A DNA stretch of 64,000 nucleotides from Brachyspira hampsonii (lineage in GTDB: Bacteria; Spirochaetota; Brachyspiria; Brachyspirales; Brachyspiraceae), in contig NZ_CP019914.1 in the NCBI RefSeq assembly GCF_002214805.1, forward strand, positions 248,001 through 312,000. The letters are read 5' to 3'. The notes under the pieces are model-generated. The model was not told the origin of the DNA. It was given only the letters and a program-made list of their open reading frames with translations, and made no database searches. The translations under genes were made by a program, and so were the position numbers. Shown here one piece after another: positions 46,007 to 55,417 of the stretch (positions within the stretch are counted from its first letter, which is position 1; every line of letters starts with the position of its first letter).

Positions 46007-46894
46007 GTGAAAGGATTTTGTATTTTAAATAAACCAAAAGGCATAACCTCTTTTGATGCAATAAAAAAAACAAAAATAATATTAAAGCAAAAAGAAAATA
46101 TATTAGAAAAAAGAGTAGGACATGCAGGTACATTGGATCCTTTTGCTGACGGAGTATTAATACTAGCATTTGGAAGATATACTAAATTATTTTTCTTATT
46201 CGATGATTTAAATAAAGAATATATAGCATCAGGAGTATTCGGAGAAAGCAGAGATACTGATGATATAGAAGGAAATACAATTAAAATATCAAACAATATT
46301 AATAAATTGAGTTTTGAAGAATTAGAAAATATTATAAAAACAAATTTCAAAGGAAATATAACACAAAAACCTCCCATATATAGTGCCAAAAAAATAAATG
46401 GTAAAAGAGCTTATGATTTAGCTAGGGATAATAAAAGTTTTGAATTAAAAGATATAAATGTTTTTATAGAAAAAATAGAATTATTAGAATACGATTATCC
46501 ATATTTCAAAATAAAAACTTCTGTAAGCAAAGGAACTTATATAAGATCCATAATAAGAGATATAGGAGAAATAACAGGAAACTTTGCATATACAAAAGAA
46601 TTAAAAAGAGTTTCAATAGGAAATTATAATATTAATATGTCTTGTGATATTGAAGATATAAGTAAAAATAAAATATTATCATTCTTTGATATGTTTAAAA
46701 ATTTCGATAAAACAATAATAGAAAATACATCAGATATAAAACAAATATTATGCGGCAATACAAAAACAATAGAAAATATAAAAATAAACAATAAATACAT
46801 GGCATTAACAGATAATAAAAATAAGCTTCTTGCAATAATAGAAAAAAATAACAATGATAAAAATAATAAATATGCTTTTATAAATATTGAATAA
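46007..46894 (+). CDS. truB: tRNA pseudouridine-55 synthase
   Basis: 295-residue enzyme making pseudouridine 55 in the T loop of tRNAs. The N-terminal NKPKGITSFD and catalytic GHAGTLDPFADG (38-49, with nucleophile D44) are unmistakable; RGTYIRSI appears as KGTYIRSIIRDIGE. The start is GTG at 46007; no ATG lies upstream in frame before the lipoprotein stop. The C-terminal 70 residues are Asn/Lys-rich and poorly conserved. It follows the lipoprotein gene by 9 bases; rbfA and infB are not adjacent. Confidence 0.94.
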   Translation: MKGFCILNKPKGITSFDAIKKTKIILKQKENILEKRVGHAGTLDPFADGVLILAFGRYTKLFFLFDDLNKEYIASGVFGESRDTDDIEGNTIKISNNINKLSFEELENIIKTNFKGNITQKPPIYSAKKINGKRAYDLARDNKSFELKDINVFIEKIELLEYDYPYFKIKTSVSKGTYIRSIIRDIGEITGNFAYTKELKRVSIGNYNINMSCDIEDISKNKILSFFDMFKNFDKTIIENTSDIKQILCGNTKTIENIKINNKYMALTDNKNKLLAIIEKNNNDKNNKYAFINIE

Positions 46895-47017
46895 ATTTAT
46901 ATATTCCAATAATTTAAAACAAATTAACATAATATAAAATCAATATTTGATTTTTTTTGTAATAGGTATATTATATTATTTAATAAAATTCTATAATAAA
47001 GGTTGCTATTATATACT

Positions 47018-47461
47018 ATGAATATATTAGTTATAAACGGTCCTAATACAAATATGTTCGGTGCAGCTCAGACTAAAATTTTTGGAAATATTACATTAGG
47101 AGATATTGAAAATAAGATTAAAGAAGCAGCATCAGGCAATGCAAAAGTATCGTTCTTTCAGTCAAATCATGAAGGAGCTATTATAGACAGAATACATAGA
47201 GCCTATGATGAAAATATAGAATACATAATAATAAATGCAGGTGCTTATGCCCATACATCTATAGCTATAAGAGATGCTTTTTTAGCGACTAATATACCAT
47301 TTATAGAAGTTCGTATGAGTAATGTATATGCAAGAGAAGATTTTAGAAGTAAAAGCTATTTATCAGATATAGCATTGGGAGTAATTACAGGTTTTGGTGA
47401 TAATAGTTATATACTAGCCCTAGCTCATTTATTATCAATAGAAAAAAGAAATAATAATTAA
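47018..47461 (+). CDS. Type II 3-dehydroquinate dehydratase-like protein with altered active site
   Basis: 147 residues from the ATG at 47018; a TTG at 47003 sits directly on the ribosome site and is rejected. The fold is clearly AroQ: NGPNTNMFG (7-15), FQSNHEGAIID (47-57), INAGAYAHTS (72-81), SNVYAREDFR (101-110). Key residues differ. The mobile loop normally reads LG-x-REP-x-x-YG; here it is FGAAQTKIFG, which loses the catalytic Arg (A17) and Tyr (F22). The histidine of EVHLSN is Arg (R99). Asn73 and the later Arg residues remain. It may have low or different activity. An unaltered second copy may exist elsewhere. An M24 peptidase gene follows by 20 bases. Confidence 0.82.
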   Translation: MNILVINGPNTNMFGAAQTKIFGNITLGDIENKIKEAASGNAKVSFFQSNHEGAIIDRIHRAYDENIEYIIINAGAYAHTSIAIRDAFLATNIPFIEVRMSNVYAREDFRSKSYLSDIALGVITGFGDNSYILALAHLLSIEKRNNN

Positions 47462-47481
47462 ATATATCATGGAGTTTGAAT

Positions 47482-48597
47482 ATGTGTAAATTAACTTTAA
47501 CTGAAAGCGGAGAAAATAAAAAATTTAATTATGATGCAAGATTAGAAAGATTATTAAAATTAACAAATGAAAATATTCTTATCACCAAAAATGAAAATAT
47601 ATTCTATCTTACAGGTTTTAAAGGAAGTGCCGGATGGCTTCTCATAAGCAATGGCAAAAAATATCTATTTGTAGACTCAAGATATTCTGAGCATGCTTCC
47701 AAAGTTACACATAAAACTACTGTTATACTTGTAGCAGTAACTTATCAAGATGCTGTAGCTGAATTCTGTAAAGAAAATAACATTAAAGAAATACATGTCG
47801 CTAAAAACGGACTTTATCTTTCTGATTATGAAAGTATAGTTGCTTCTATGGTTAACAATTCGATAAAAATAGCTATAAGTAAGGCTGATATAGACTCCAT
47901 AAGAAATGTAAAAGAAAAAGAAGAAATAAAAATAATAAAAGATAATCTTAACAGAGCAGAAAAAGCAATGACTAAAATGCTAGCATTTGTAAAAGAGGGA
48001 GTAACAGAACAGGAATTAGCAGCAGAATTAGAATATCAAATGCGTAAAGAAGGCGGAGATAAAACTGCATTTGATACTATACTTCTTTTTGGCGAAAGGA
48101 CTTCTCTTCCTCATGGAGTACCTTCTGAAAGAAGATTAAAATTAGGCGACAATATACTTATGGACTTCGGATTATCAAGGGACGGATATAAAAGCGATAT
48201 AACAAGAACTTTCTTCTTCGGCAAAGGAAATAACTTTGAAGAGATGAGTAAAATATATAATATAGTAAGAGAAGCACATCATAAAGGAATAGAAGCTATA
48301 CATTCCGGAGTATCAGGAAAAGAAGTTGATAATGCGGCAAGAGAAATAATAAAAAATAATGGATACAGTCAGTATTTCGGACATGGATTAGGACATAGTG
48401 TAGGACTTGAAATACATGAATCTCCTAGACTTTCGCCTCTTGTTGATCATATTTTAGAAGGCGGATGCGTGGTTACAGTTGAGCCGGGCATATATGTGCC
48501 AAATTTAGGCGGAGTAAGAATAGAAAACATGGCAATAGTAACTAAAAACGGAGGCGTTTCTATAAATGATACTCCTACAGATTTAATAGTTTTATAA
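47482..48597 (+). CDS. Xaa-Pro aminopeptidase-like M24 metallopeptidase
   Basis: 371 residues from the ATG at 47482, 7 bases after GGAG. An N-terminal creatinase-like domain (to about 140) precedes the pita-bread catalytic domain. The five dinuclear metal ligands are visible: D228 (MDFG), D239 (KSDITRT), H305 (GHGLGHSVGL), E334 (VEPG) and E348 (RIENM). It removes N-terminal residues before proline or acts as a dipeptidase (PepP/PepQ type). A strong terminator follows. Confidence 0.92.
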   Translation: MCKLTLTESGENKKFNYDARLERLLKLTNENILITKNENIFYLTGFKGSAGWLLISNGKKYLFVDSRYSEHASKVTHKTTVILVAVTYQDAVAEFCKENNIKEIHVAKNGLYLSDYESIVASMVNNSIKIAISKADIDSIRNVKEKEEIKIIKDNLNRAEKAMTKMLAFVKEGVTEQELAAELEYQMRKEGGDKTAFDTILLFGERTSLPHGVPSERRLKLGDNILMDFGLSRDGYKSDITRTFFFGKGNNFEEMSKIYNIVREAHHKGIEAIHSGVSGKEVDNAAREIIKNNGYSQYFGHGLGHSVGLEIHESPRLSPLVDHILEGGCVVTVEPGIYVPNLGGVRIENMAIVTKNGGVSINDTPTDLIVL

Positions 48598-48616
48598 AAA
48601 TTAGATTTCAATAAAT

Positions 48617-48650
48617 AAAATGCATGTAGTTTTCTACATGCATTTTTTAT
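48617..48650 (+). terminator. Terminator after the M24 peptidase gene
   Basis: A perfect 13-bp stem AAAATGCATGTAG/CTACATGCATTTT (48617-48629, 48634-48646) with loop TTTT and a T tail. Confidence 0.88.
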
Positions 48651-48844
48651 TAAATTTTTTTTAATTAAAATAAATATTATACTTGTTTCAAAAGTCATTT
48701 GAATATTATAATTACATATTAAATCTAATATCAAAAATCTAGTCTATAACTTTTATAAATAATTTCATTGCTATAGTTAATAAATTACAACCATTTAACA
48801 CATAATCCTGTCAAGTACTTTTGAAAAAGTCTATTAAAATAAAT
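48647..48844. other. Intergenic stretch without recognisable features
   Basis: About 200 AT-rich bases lie between two terminators of converging genes. I see no reading frame, repeat or RNA structure worth reporting. Confidence 0.5.
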
Positions 48845-48885
48845 AAAAAATAAGTTCCTGCTGTAATAACAAGAACTTATTTTTA
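48845..48885 (-). terminator. Terminator of the ABC importer operon
   Basis: AAAAATAAGTTC and GAACTTATTTTT (about 48846-48857 and 48873-48884) form a 12-bp stem ending in a T run on the minus strand. Confidence 0.8.
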
Positions 48886-48903
48886 TATTATTTATTTATT
48901 TTG

Positions 48904-50019
48904 TTACTGTTCTATTAAAATATTTTTTTGTGTATCTTTATCAAATATATGAAGTTTATTTAAATCAAAATGCATAAATGCACGCTGATCTCTTTCATAA
49001 TCATCACTTGTATTGATCCTTATTGTAACTTGCAAATCTCCGAAATTCATATACAAATAACTTTCAGAACCTATCATCTCAATAACATCAATAATAGCTT
49101 CTATTATATTATTTGAATCAGTTTCTGATTTATCTTTATATAGAGTAATATTTTCAGGTCTTATTCCCAAGATAACATCTTTTTCATTATAAGAATCATC
49201 TATTTTAGAAATTCTTTCATTATCTAATTCAATTTCATATCTGTCAAAACCAGCATACCATTTTCCATTTTTTTTAGAAAGTTTTGCATTTATAAAATTC
49301 ATTTGAGGTGCTCCAATGAATCCCGCAACAAATAAATTTTTAGGGCTGTTATAAAGAGTTTTAGCATCGTCAACTTGCATAATATCTCCGTCTTTCATAA
49401 CAACAATTCTAGTACCCATAGTCATAGCTTCTACTTGGTCATGTGTAACATATACAAAAGTTGTTTGAAGCTGTTTATGAAGTTTAATCAATTCAGTACG
49501 CATCTGAACTCTTAATTTAGCATCAAGGTTTGATAAAGGTTCATCTAATAAAAATACAGACGGATTTCTTACCATAGCTCTTCCTAAAGCAACTCTTTGA
49601 CGCTGACCGCCTGATAATGCTTTAGGTTTTCTGTCAAGTAAATGTGCTATATCAAGAACTTTTGCAGCCCATTCAACTCTTTTTTTAATTTCATCTTTAG
49701 GTGTTTTTCTAAGTTCTAGACCAAAAGCCATATTTTTAAATACTGACATATGAGGATATAAAGCATAATTCTGAAATACCATAGCTATATCCCTGTCTTT
49801 TGGTGCTACATCATTAACTAATCTATCACCAATATAGAGTTTACCGTCTGTTATCTCTTCAAGACCTGCTATCATACGAAGAGTTGTAGACTTTCCGCAT
49901 CCAGATGGTCCAACAAGAATTACAAATTCTTTATCAGCTATATCCAAACTGAAATCTTTAACAACTTCTACATTATTATCATATACTTTTCTTATGTGTT
50001 CAAATTTAATACTAGACAT
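48904..50019 (-). CDS. Carbohydrate ABC importer ATP-binding protein (MalK/UgpC/MsmK type)
   Basis: 371 residues. The ATPase domain has Walker A GPSGCGKST (37-45), a Q-loop (MVFQNYALYPHMSV), signature ALSGGQRQRVALGRA and Walker B VFLLDEPLSNLDAKLR. The C-terminal OB-like domain (LGIRPENI) is typical of sugar importers of the MalK class and is often shared among several permeases. It is the last gene of the operon, after the DUF5107 gene (44-base gap). Confidence 0.93.
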   Translation of the reverse strand: MSSIKFEHIRKVYDNNVEVVKDFSLDIADKEFVILVGPSGCGKSTTLRMIAGLEEITDGKLYIGDRLVNDVAPKDRDIAMVFQNYALYPHMSVFKNMAFGLELRKTPKDEIKKRVEWAAKVLDIAHLLDRKPKALSGGQRQRVALGRAMVRNPSVFLLDEPLSNLDAKLRVQMRTELIKLHKQLQTTFVYVTHDQVEAMTMGTRIVVMKDGDIMQVDDAKTLYNSPKNLFVAGFIGAPQMNFINAKLSKKNGKWYAGFDRYEIELDNERISKIDDSYNEKDVILGIRPENITLYKDKSETDSNNIIEAIIDVIEMIGSESYLYMNFGDLQVTIRINTSDDYERDQRAFMHFDLNKLHIFDKDTQKNILIEQ

Positions 50020-50063
50020 AATTCCCTTCCTTTTTTATTTGTTATTAATATTATAGAATTATT

Positions 50064-52088
50064 TTAAATTTTTACCATTCTAAAATCTAAATTTTCGGGT
50101 GCTTCAACCTCCTTTCTTAATTTTTTTATAAGCTCATTATTAAATTCAATACCCTCTCTTTCAGATTTTAATTTTGCAATATATTCAAAATAAACATCTA
50201 ATATATAATTTTCACCTTCTCTTATTGTTATCTGCTCCATATTAAATATCTTTTTAAGCTTTTCATACTCTTTTAAAGCCAGATAAGAACGAGCAGCATA
50301 TACAGCAGTTTTCTCACAATATCCATATTTTTCGTATAATTGAATTATTTTGTTATATTTTTTTAATAAATCTAATAAATAAAAATATTCAACTATAAAA
50401 GCCTCATCTGCTTCTTTATTTCCAAATACATCAATAGATTTTTCCATATAATACAATGCTTTCTCATAATCTTTTTTATCTTTATAATATGTAGATATGT
50501 TTCTATATGCTATAGCAGTAGGTTTTATATCTATAGACTTTAACCATAATTCCAAAGCCTTATCTTCCATAAAGTTTTCATAATAAATAATACCTAAATG
50601 AACAAGTACAGCAGCATTCTTATTCTCACAGGATTCTAATAAATCTTTAAAATCCAACATATATGAAATAGGAGTATCTTCACTATCTAATTCATCTAAA
50701 TATCCATTTTCCAAAAGATTAATCCACATCATACAATCTTCTTTTAATGAATCTTTAGGGAATTTTAAAGATTTAGGGGATTTATTTAAATTATACTTTT
50801 CTCTCCTTATATCCTCTAATGCTCCCCAACCTTTTCCGTAAGATAATATATTACTTATTGGCAAATCAGATTCTTCTGAATATTTTTTAATAAGATTATT
50901 CAAATGATTTTCATCCATATTTCTATTAACTATAGATTCAACTTTTTCTCTGGCTTTAGCATAATCTTCAGCAAATATGATATCATAATCATCTTTTAAA
51001 TAATCAAAACTAAATGCCTGAACAAATTCTATTATACTGTTGGCATCCATATCAAAACCATTAACCTGAGTAGGCATTATACCCGCCTGAAGCTCAATAT
51101 ATTCTCCTTCATTTCCTCTTGATAAAAAGCTCTCCCATTTTCTTCCGCCCCTAAGATTACCCCAACAGAACATTTTTCTATATCTCAATTTATTAGTAGA
51201 TCTTTCAAAGAATAGAAATCCATCATTATAAACAGCAGCCTCCCAAGGACTTATAGTTTTTTTACTAGTTTGAAAAAAATACTCACTTGAATATTCAAAG
51301 TTTAAAGGATAACTTCCGTCTTTAACAAAAGGAGTTTTAGGAAGTTTAGAAGCCCCAAATTTTTTAATAGAGTTTTCTGTAGAACCTACACTATCAGGAT
51401 AAATATAAACTATATCATCTGTTGCAGAAAATACTCGGATATTTTTTTCTTCTCTAACCGCTATATTAGTCCACCAATACATAGGTTTTTTATAATTATC
51501 ATCATTAATTATCTTTACATAAAGATATAAATTTTTATCCCCATCAATTAGTCTGAAATCCATTTGATAATATATTCTTTTAGTTCTTTCAAATTCATAA
51601 ACTCTAAGAAATTCTTTATCATCTTTATCTTTAACTATAGCAAAAAATAAAGGCTCGCAAGTTTGTAAAGAATGCCCAAATTGAGAAACATTCCATTCTA
51701 TTCCTCCAGAAAACCATGCATTCCTAGTGGCTAGATTGGCAGTTTGGAAAACAGGATTTTTAAATAGAATATCTTTTCCTGTTTCTTTATCTTCCATAGA
51801 ATATAGTCTTGCCCCGTATCCGCATAAGAATACAGCTTTAATTTTATCATTTTCTATTACAACAGTATTTAATTTTATATTAGTTTTATTTCTATCATAT
51901 CTATCCTGAAATTTATAAGGAAGCAATCTAAGCCCTATTTCATAACCAATATTTTCAATACTCTCTTCGGTTAAAGTTCCATCACTAATAATATGCTTAT
52001 CTTTTTGTCTATCTCTGAATATGGGAAGCGGATTTTCCCCTTTTAATAAACTGCCTTCAATATCCAAATCAGAAGCATATATTTGCAT
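50064..52088 (-). CDS. DUF5107 and TPR-repeat protein, probably carbohydrate-related
   Basis: 674 residues, no signal peptide, so cytosolic. Residues about 60-370 match DUF5107, a domain with galactose-mutarotase-like strands: GYGARLYSMEDKETGKDILF, FQTANLATRNAWFSGGIEWN, WWTNIAV and RKMFCWGN. The C-terminal third has TPR-like repeats (AAVLVHLGIIYYENFMEDKALELWLKSI; AYRNISTYYKDKKDYEKALYYME). It lies inside the ABC importer operon between a permease and the ATPase gene. A role in binding or processing the imported sugar is inferred; no catalytic residues are evident to me. Confidence 0.78.
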   Translation of the reverse strand: MQIYASDLDIEGSLLKGENPLPIFRDRQKDKHIISDGTLTEESIENIGYEIGLRLLPYKFQDRYDRNKTNIKLNTVVIENDKIKAVFLCGYGARLYSMEDKETGKDILFKNPVFQTANLATRNAWFSGGIEWNVSQFGHSLQTCEPLFFAIVKDKDDKEFLRVYEFERTKRIYYQMDFRLIDGDKNLYLYVKIINDDNYKKPMYWWTNIAVREEKNIRVFSATDDIVYIYPDSVGSTENSIKKFGASKLPKTPFVKDGSYPLNFEYSSEYFFQTSKKTISPWEAAVYNDGFLFFERSTNKLRYRKMFCWGNLRGGRKWESFLSRGNEGEYIELQAGIMPTQVNGFDMDANSIIEFVQAFSFDYLKDDYDIIFAEDYAKAREKVESIVNRNMDENHLNNLIKKYSEESDLPISNILSYGKGWGALEDIRREKYNLNKSPKSLKFPKDSLKEDCMMWINLLENGYLDELDSEDTPISYMLDFKDLLESCENKNAAVLVHLGIIYYENFMEDKALELWLKSIDIKPTAIAYRNISTYYKDKKDYEKALYYMEKSIDVFGNKEADEAFIVEYFYLLDLLKKYNKIIQLYEKYGYCEKTAVYAARSYLALKEYEKLKKIFNMEQITIREGENYILDVYFEYIAKLKSEREGIEFNNELIKKLRKEVEAPENLDFRMVKI

Positions 52089-52108
52089 TAAAATATCCTT
52101 TATATATA

Positions 52109-52945
52109 TTAACCTTTTATTGCTCCACCTGTAACATTAGCGATAATTTTTTCAGAAAGTATTATATACAATATAAATGTAGGCAAAAATACTATAACAA
52201 CAGCAGCAAACATACCAGCCCAATCCCCTGTATATCTCATAGACTGAATCATAGAGAATAAACCAACAGCAAGAGGTCTCATATTACTGCTATTAGCAAA
52301 TATTAATGCCATAAAATATTCATTCCAAACAGTAATGAAATTAAATATTGTAACTGTTATTATTCCAGGCTGAGCTAAAGGAAGCATTATTATCCAAAAA
52401 GTTTTCATAGGACTGCATCCGTCTATAGCGGCAGCCTCCTCAAATGTAAAGGACAAACTCTTAAAAAATGTTATAAGAAAGAATACTGTAAATGGTATAT
52501 TAATTCCTATATATAGAAATATTAATACCAATCTTGAGTTAGTCATTTTAAGAGATGTAACTATACCAAAAAGAGGCATAATAATCATAATAGCAGGTAT
52601 TCCTAAAGCCATTACAAATATCTTTTGTATAGCACCATTAAATTTGAATGGAAATCTAGCTAATATATAAGCAGCAGGTGCCGACACAATTATTATACCA
52701 ACACATGAAATTATAGTATAGATAAGAGAATTCAAAAAATATTTGGCTACATTATGAGTAACTAAGGCTTTAACATAATTTTCCGGGTGAAGTCCGTCTT
52801 TAAATAAAGTATTTTGGAATATATTAGGAGTAGTAGAAAAAGAAGCTAATATTATCCATCCTATAACCAAAAATGTAAAAGCACACCAAATAGATACTAA
52901 TAAATATCCGGGCAGCAATCTAATTTGTTTATGTTTATCTTTCAT
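52109..52945 (-). CDS. Carbohydrate ABC importer permease, MalG type
   Basis: 278 residues with six membrane helices. The cytoplasmic EAA loop reads EEAAAIDGCSPMKTFWIIMLPLAQPG, the contact for the ATPase. The C-terminus (GGAIKG) is typical of MalG-like subunits. It follows the MalF-type gene by 18 bases and precedes the DUF5107 gene by 20. Confidence 0.93.
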   Translation of the reverse strand: MKDKHKQIRLLPGYLLVSIWCAFTFLVIGWIILASFSTTPNIFQNTLFKDGLHPENYVKALVTHNVAKYFLNSLIYTIISCVGIIIVSAPAAYILARFPFKFNGAIQKIFVMALGIPAIMIIMPLFGIVTSLKMTNSRLVLIFLYIGINIPFTVFFLITFFKSLSFTFEEAAAIDGCSPMKTFWIIMLPLAQPGIITVTIFNFITVWNEYFMALIFANSSNMRPLAVGLFSMIQSMRYTGDWAGMFAAVVIVFLPTFILYIILSEKIIANVTGGAIKG

Positions 52946-52963
52946 AAAATAAATCCTTCAAAA

Positions 52964-53878
52964 TTAAAACTCTAATTTCTTATCTTTAAATACTATATTA
53001 GTAACAGCAAAAGATATAACAATAATTAAAGTAAGTACAACTCCTACAGCAGCACCATTTCCTACATTTCTATCTATAATTACATTATTATTTGCCCCAA
53101 ACACCTCTTGATACATATAAACCATAGGAGTAACAGTACCAGGCTCAGGAATTAAAGGCGAGAATAATTGAGACCATACAAAGAAACCAACTGCATTAAT
53201 AGTCCATAAAACAACATTAGTTCTGATAACATCAGAAAGAAGAGGCAAAGTTATTTGGAAAAATTGCTGAAATGCATTTGCTCCGTCTATAGTAGCAGCC
53301 TCATAAAAGTCTGAAGGAATTCTTTCTATACCAGCCATAAATATAAGCATAAAGTAGCCAACCATACCAAAAGAATAAGCTATAACCAAAGCCATAAAAA
53401 CATTCTCTGGGGAAGTCCATTGAAATTCAGCCAATTTTTCTATATGTAAAAAGCTGAATATATTTCTTAAAAGTCCGTATCTTGAATTATAAACATAGTG
53501 TATCCACATAGTAGCCATAGCAACAGCAGACACAACATTAGGCAAATATATAATAGACCTATAAAATGATTTAAATTTTACTCCTGAAGTAAGAATTACA
53601 GCAAAAAGAATGGCAAAGAAAAATATAATAATACCTCCTATAAGCCATATAAAAAATACATTTTTTAAAGATTGCATAAATACTTGACTATTCAAAAGGT
53701 TGCCGTAATTTCCTAAACCAACAAACTCCCATTCTGCAATTTTTGCAGATATAGAATCCATCTTAAAAAAACTCATTATAACAGTTTTTATAATAGGATA
53801 AAAAAAGATTAACAGATAAAGTAAAACTGCTGGAGCTAAAAACAGTATTATCATTGGTAATCTAGTTTTTTTTAGCAT
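52964..53878 (-). CDS. Carbohydrate ABC importer permease, MalF type
   Basis: 304 residues with six membrane helices. The EAA loop is YEAATIDGANAFQQFFQITLPLL. The short periplasmic segments are like MsmF or UgpA, not the large-loop E. coli MalF. It is the second gene of the operon, 88 bases after the binding-protein gene; that gap may allow reduced downstream expression. Confidence 0.93.
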   Translation of the reverse strand: MLKKTRLPMIILFLAPAVLLYLLIFFYPIIKTVIMSFFKMDSISAKIAEWEFVGLGNYGNLLNSQVFMQSLKNVFFIWLIGGIIIFFFAILFAVILTSGVKFKSFYRSIIYLPNVVSAVAMATMWIHYVYNSRYGLLRNIFSFLHIEKLAEFQWTSPENVFMALVIAYSFGMVGYFMLIFMAGIERIPSDFYEAATIDGANAFQQFFQITLPLLSDVIRTNVVLWTINAVGFFVWSQLFSPLIPEPGTVTPMVYMYQEVFGANNNVIIDRNVGNGAAVGVVLTLIIVISFAVTNIVFKDKKLEF

Positions 53879-53966
53879 ACTACACTCCTAAAAACCTTAA
53901 AATTATGATGTACCTCTAAACAGAAAATATTTAGAAGCACATCATATATATATACAAATTGAAATA

Positions 53967-55217
53967 TTATTTTTTTACCTCTGCTATAAATTGTTCAGCA
54001 GTATTTTTACCTGTAAGAACGCCTGTAAATGCTGCTGTTATAATCGGAGTTTTATCAGGATTAAATTCTATACCGCCGGCCCAAGGATAGCAAGAACCTA
54101 ATTTAGAGAATACTTCTTTAGCATCTGTTAATTGTTTAGGCCAATCTGTAGTATTAGCCATAGGAACACCGTAAGTTTTCTCTGCTAATTGTTTATCCCA
54201 TTCCCCTGTAGTAAGATGAACTATTAATTGGAATACTTCTTCAGGATATTGAGTATTCTTATTAACTTGAAAAGATTGTCCGCCGTAATTCAAATCATAA
54301 AGACCGGATACTCCATTAGGAACTGTAGGATAAGCGAATTGTCCCCAAGGGAAATCAGGACCTGTTGTAGGCATAATTTCATTTACTAACCAAGTACCAT
54401 TCAAGTACATAGATACTTCGCCGTTTGCTATTTCCTGCTGACCTTGAGGATATTTATTACCAGCAACATTAGGAGATATATAACCTAATTTATACATTTC
54501 TTCCCAATCTTTAGCAGCTTGTAAAACTGCCGGATCATCCCATAATCCCTCTTGTACTAATTTTTTTACCCAATCAGATCCTTTATATCTTGCAATTTGA
54601 TAACCAATTATTACATCAACATAAGCATCATCTACAGTTATAGGTATAAATTCTGCTGCTTTTAATTTAGCACAAGCATCTTTAAACTCTGCCCAAGTTT
54701 CAGGAACTTTTGTAATACCTGCTTTAGCAAAATGGTCTTTATTATACATAATTAAAAAAGTAAATGGCTGATATGGTACAGCATAAAGTTTGCCGTCATC
54801 TGAAAAAGTTTTTCCTAAATCTAAAAGTGATTTTATTACAACATCTTGATATGCTTTTCCGTCAGTACCTTCATAACTTTTAGCAATATAATCATCTAAA
54901 GGCAATGCATATTTACCCCAAGTTCTTATAGTTCTTTCTAAATCTTCATCCCATATATCTATTGTTTGATTATTATCCAATGCCGGCTGTAAAGTTTTTC
55001 TAATTTCTCTACCGTTCCAGTTAACTTCAACAGTAATATCCGGATGTTTTTTCATAAAATCTTCTATAGCCGCTTTGATAACTTGTCCTTGCGGTTCTAC
55101 CTCATTCCACATTGACCAGTATACTATTTTTTTCTTATTTGGATCATCTGCTTTACCGCAGGCAAATAATATAAACAATAAAAATACACTAGCCCCTAAT
55201 AAAAATAACTTCTTCAT
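53967..55217 (-). CDS. Carbohydrate ABC importer solute-binding lipoprotein (family 1)
   Basis: 416 residues with lipobox LFILFAC (C20), anchored outside the cytoplasmic membrane. The mature domain is an MalE/UgpB-like binding protein: KIVYWSMWNEVEPQG at the start, YAVPYQPFTFLIMYNKDHF, ADIFPEW-type hinge segments and NGEVSMYLNGTWLVNEIMP. The ligand is a mono- or oligosaccharide but cannot be read. It is the first gene of the operon, with an upstream promoter at 55267-55294 and AAGGAG before the ATG. Confidence 0.92.
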   Translation of the reverse strand: MKKLFLLGASVFLLFILFACGKADDPNKKKIVYWSMWNEVEPQGQVIKAAIEDFMKKHPDITVEVNWNGREIRKTLQPALDNNQTIDIWDEDLERTIRTWGKYALPLDDYIAKSYEGTDGKAYQDVVIKSLLDLGKTFSDDGKLYAVPYQPFTFLIMYNKDHFAKAGITKVPETWAEFKDACAKLKAAEFIPITVDDAYVDVIIGYQIARYKGSDWVKKLVQEGLWDDPAVLQAAKDWEEMYKLGYISPNVAGNKYPQGQQEIANGEVSMYLNGTWLVNEIMPTTGPDFPWGQFAYPTVPNGVSGLYDLNYGGQSFQVNKNTQYPEEVFQLIVHLTTGEWDKQLAEKTYGVPMANTTDWPKQLTDAKEVFSKLGSCYPWAGGIEFNPDKTPIITAAFTGVLTGKNTAEQFIAEVKK

Positions 55218-55266
55218 TTTAGTCTCCTTAAATATATTAAAAACATAAAATGTTATATAATTTAGT

Positions 55267-55294
55267 AGTATAGTTAATATTTACCCATTGTCAA
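55267..55294 (-). promoter_or_regulatory. Promoter of the ABC importer operon
   Basis: TTGACA (55289-55294), a 16-base spacer and TATACT (55267-55272) on the minus strand, about 50 bases before the ATG. Confidence 0.68.
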
Positions 55295-55354
55295 GTTTTT
55301 GTATTCTTATTTTTATATTAACTAATTTTTTATAATTATATTTCACATTTAGCA

Positions 55355-55382
55355 TTGACAATAATACAATAAAGTTTAAACT
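55355..55382 (+). promoter_or_regulatory. Promoter of the sugar-catabolic operon
   Basis: TTGACA (55355-55360), a 16-base spacer and TAAACT (55377-55382). It is divergent from the importer promoter, with 60 bases between the two -35 elements that could bind a shared regulator. Confidence 0.6.
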
Positions 55383-55417
55383 ATTTTATATATAAATATT
55401 AATTACGGAGGATTTAT

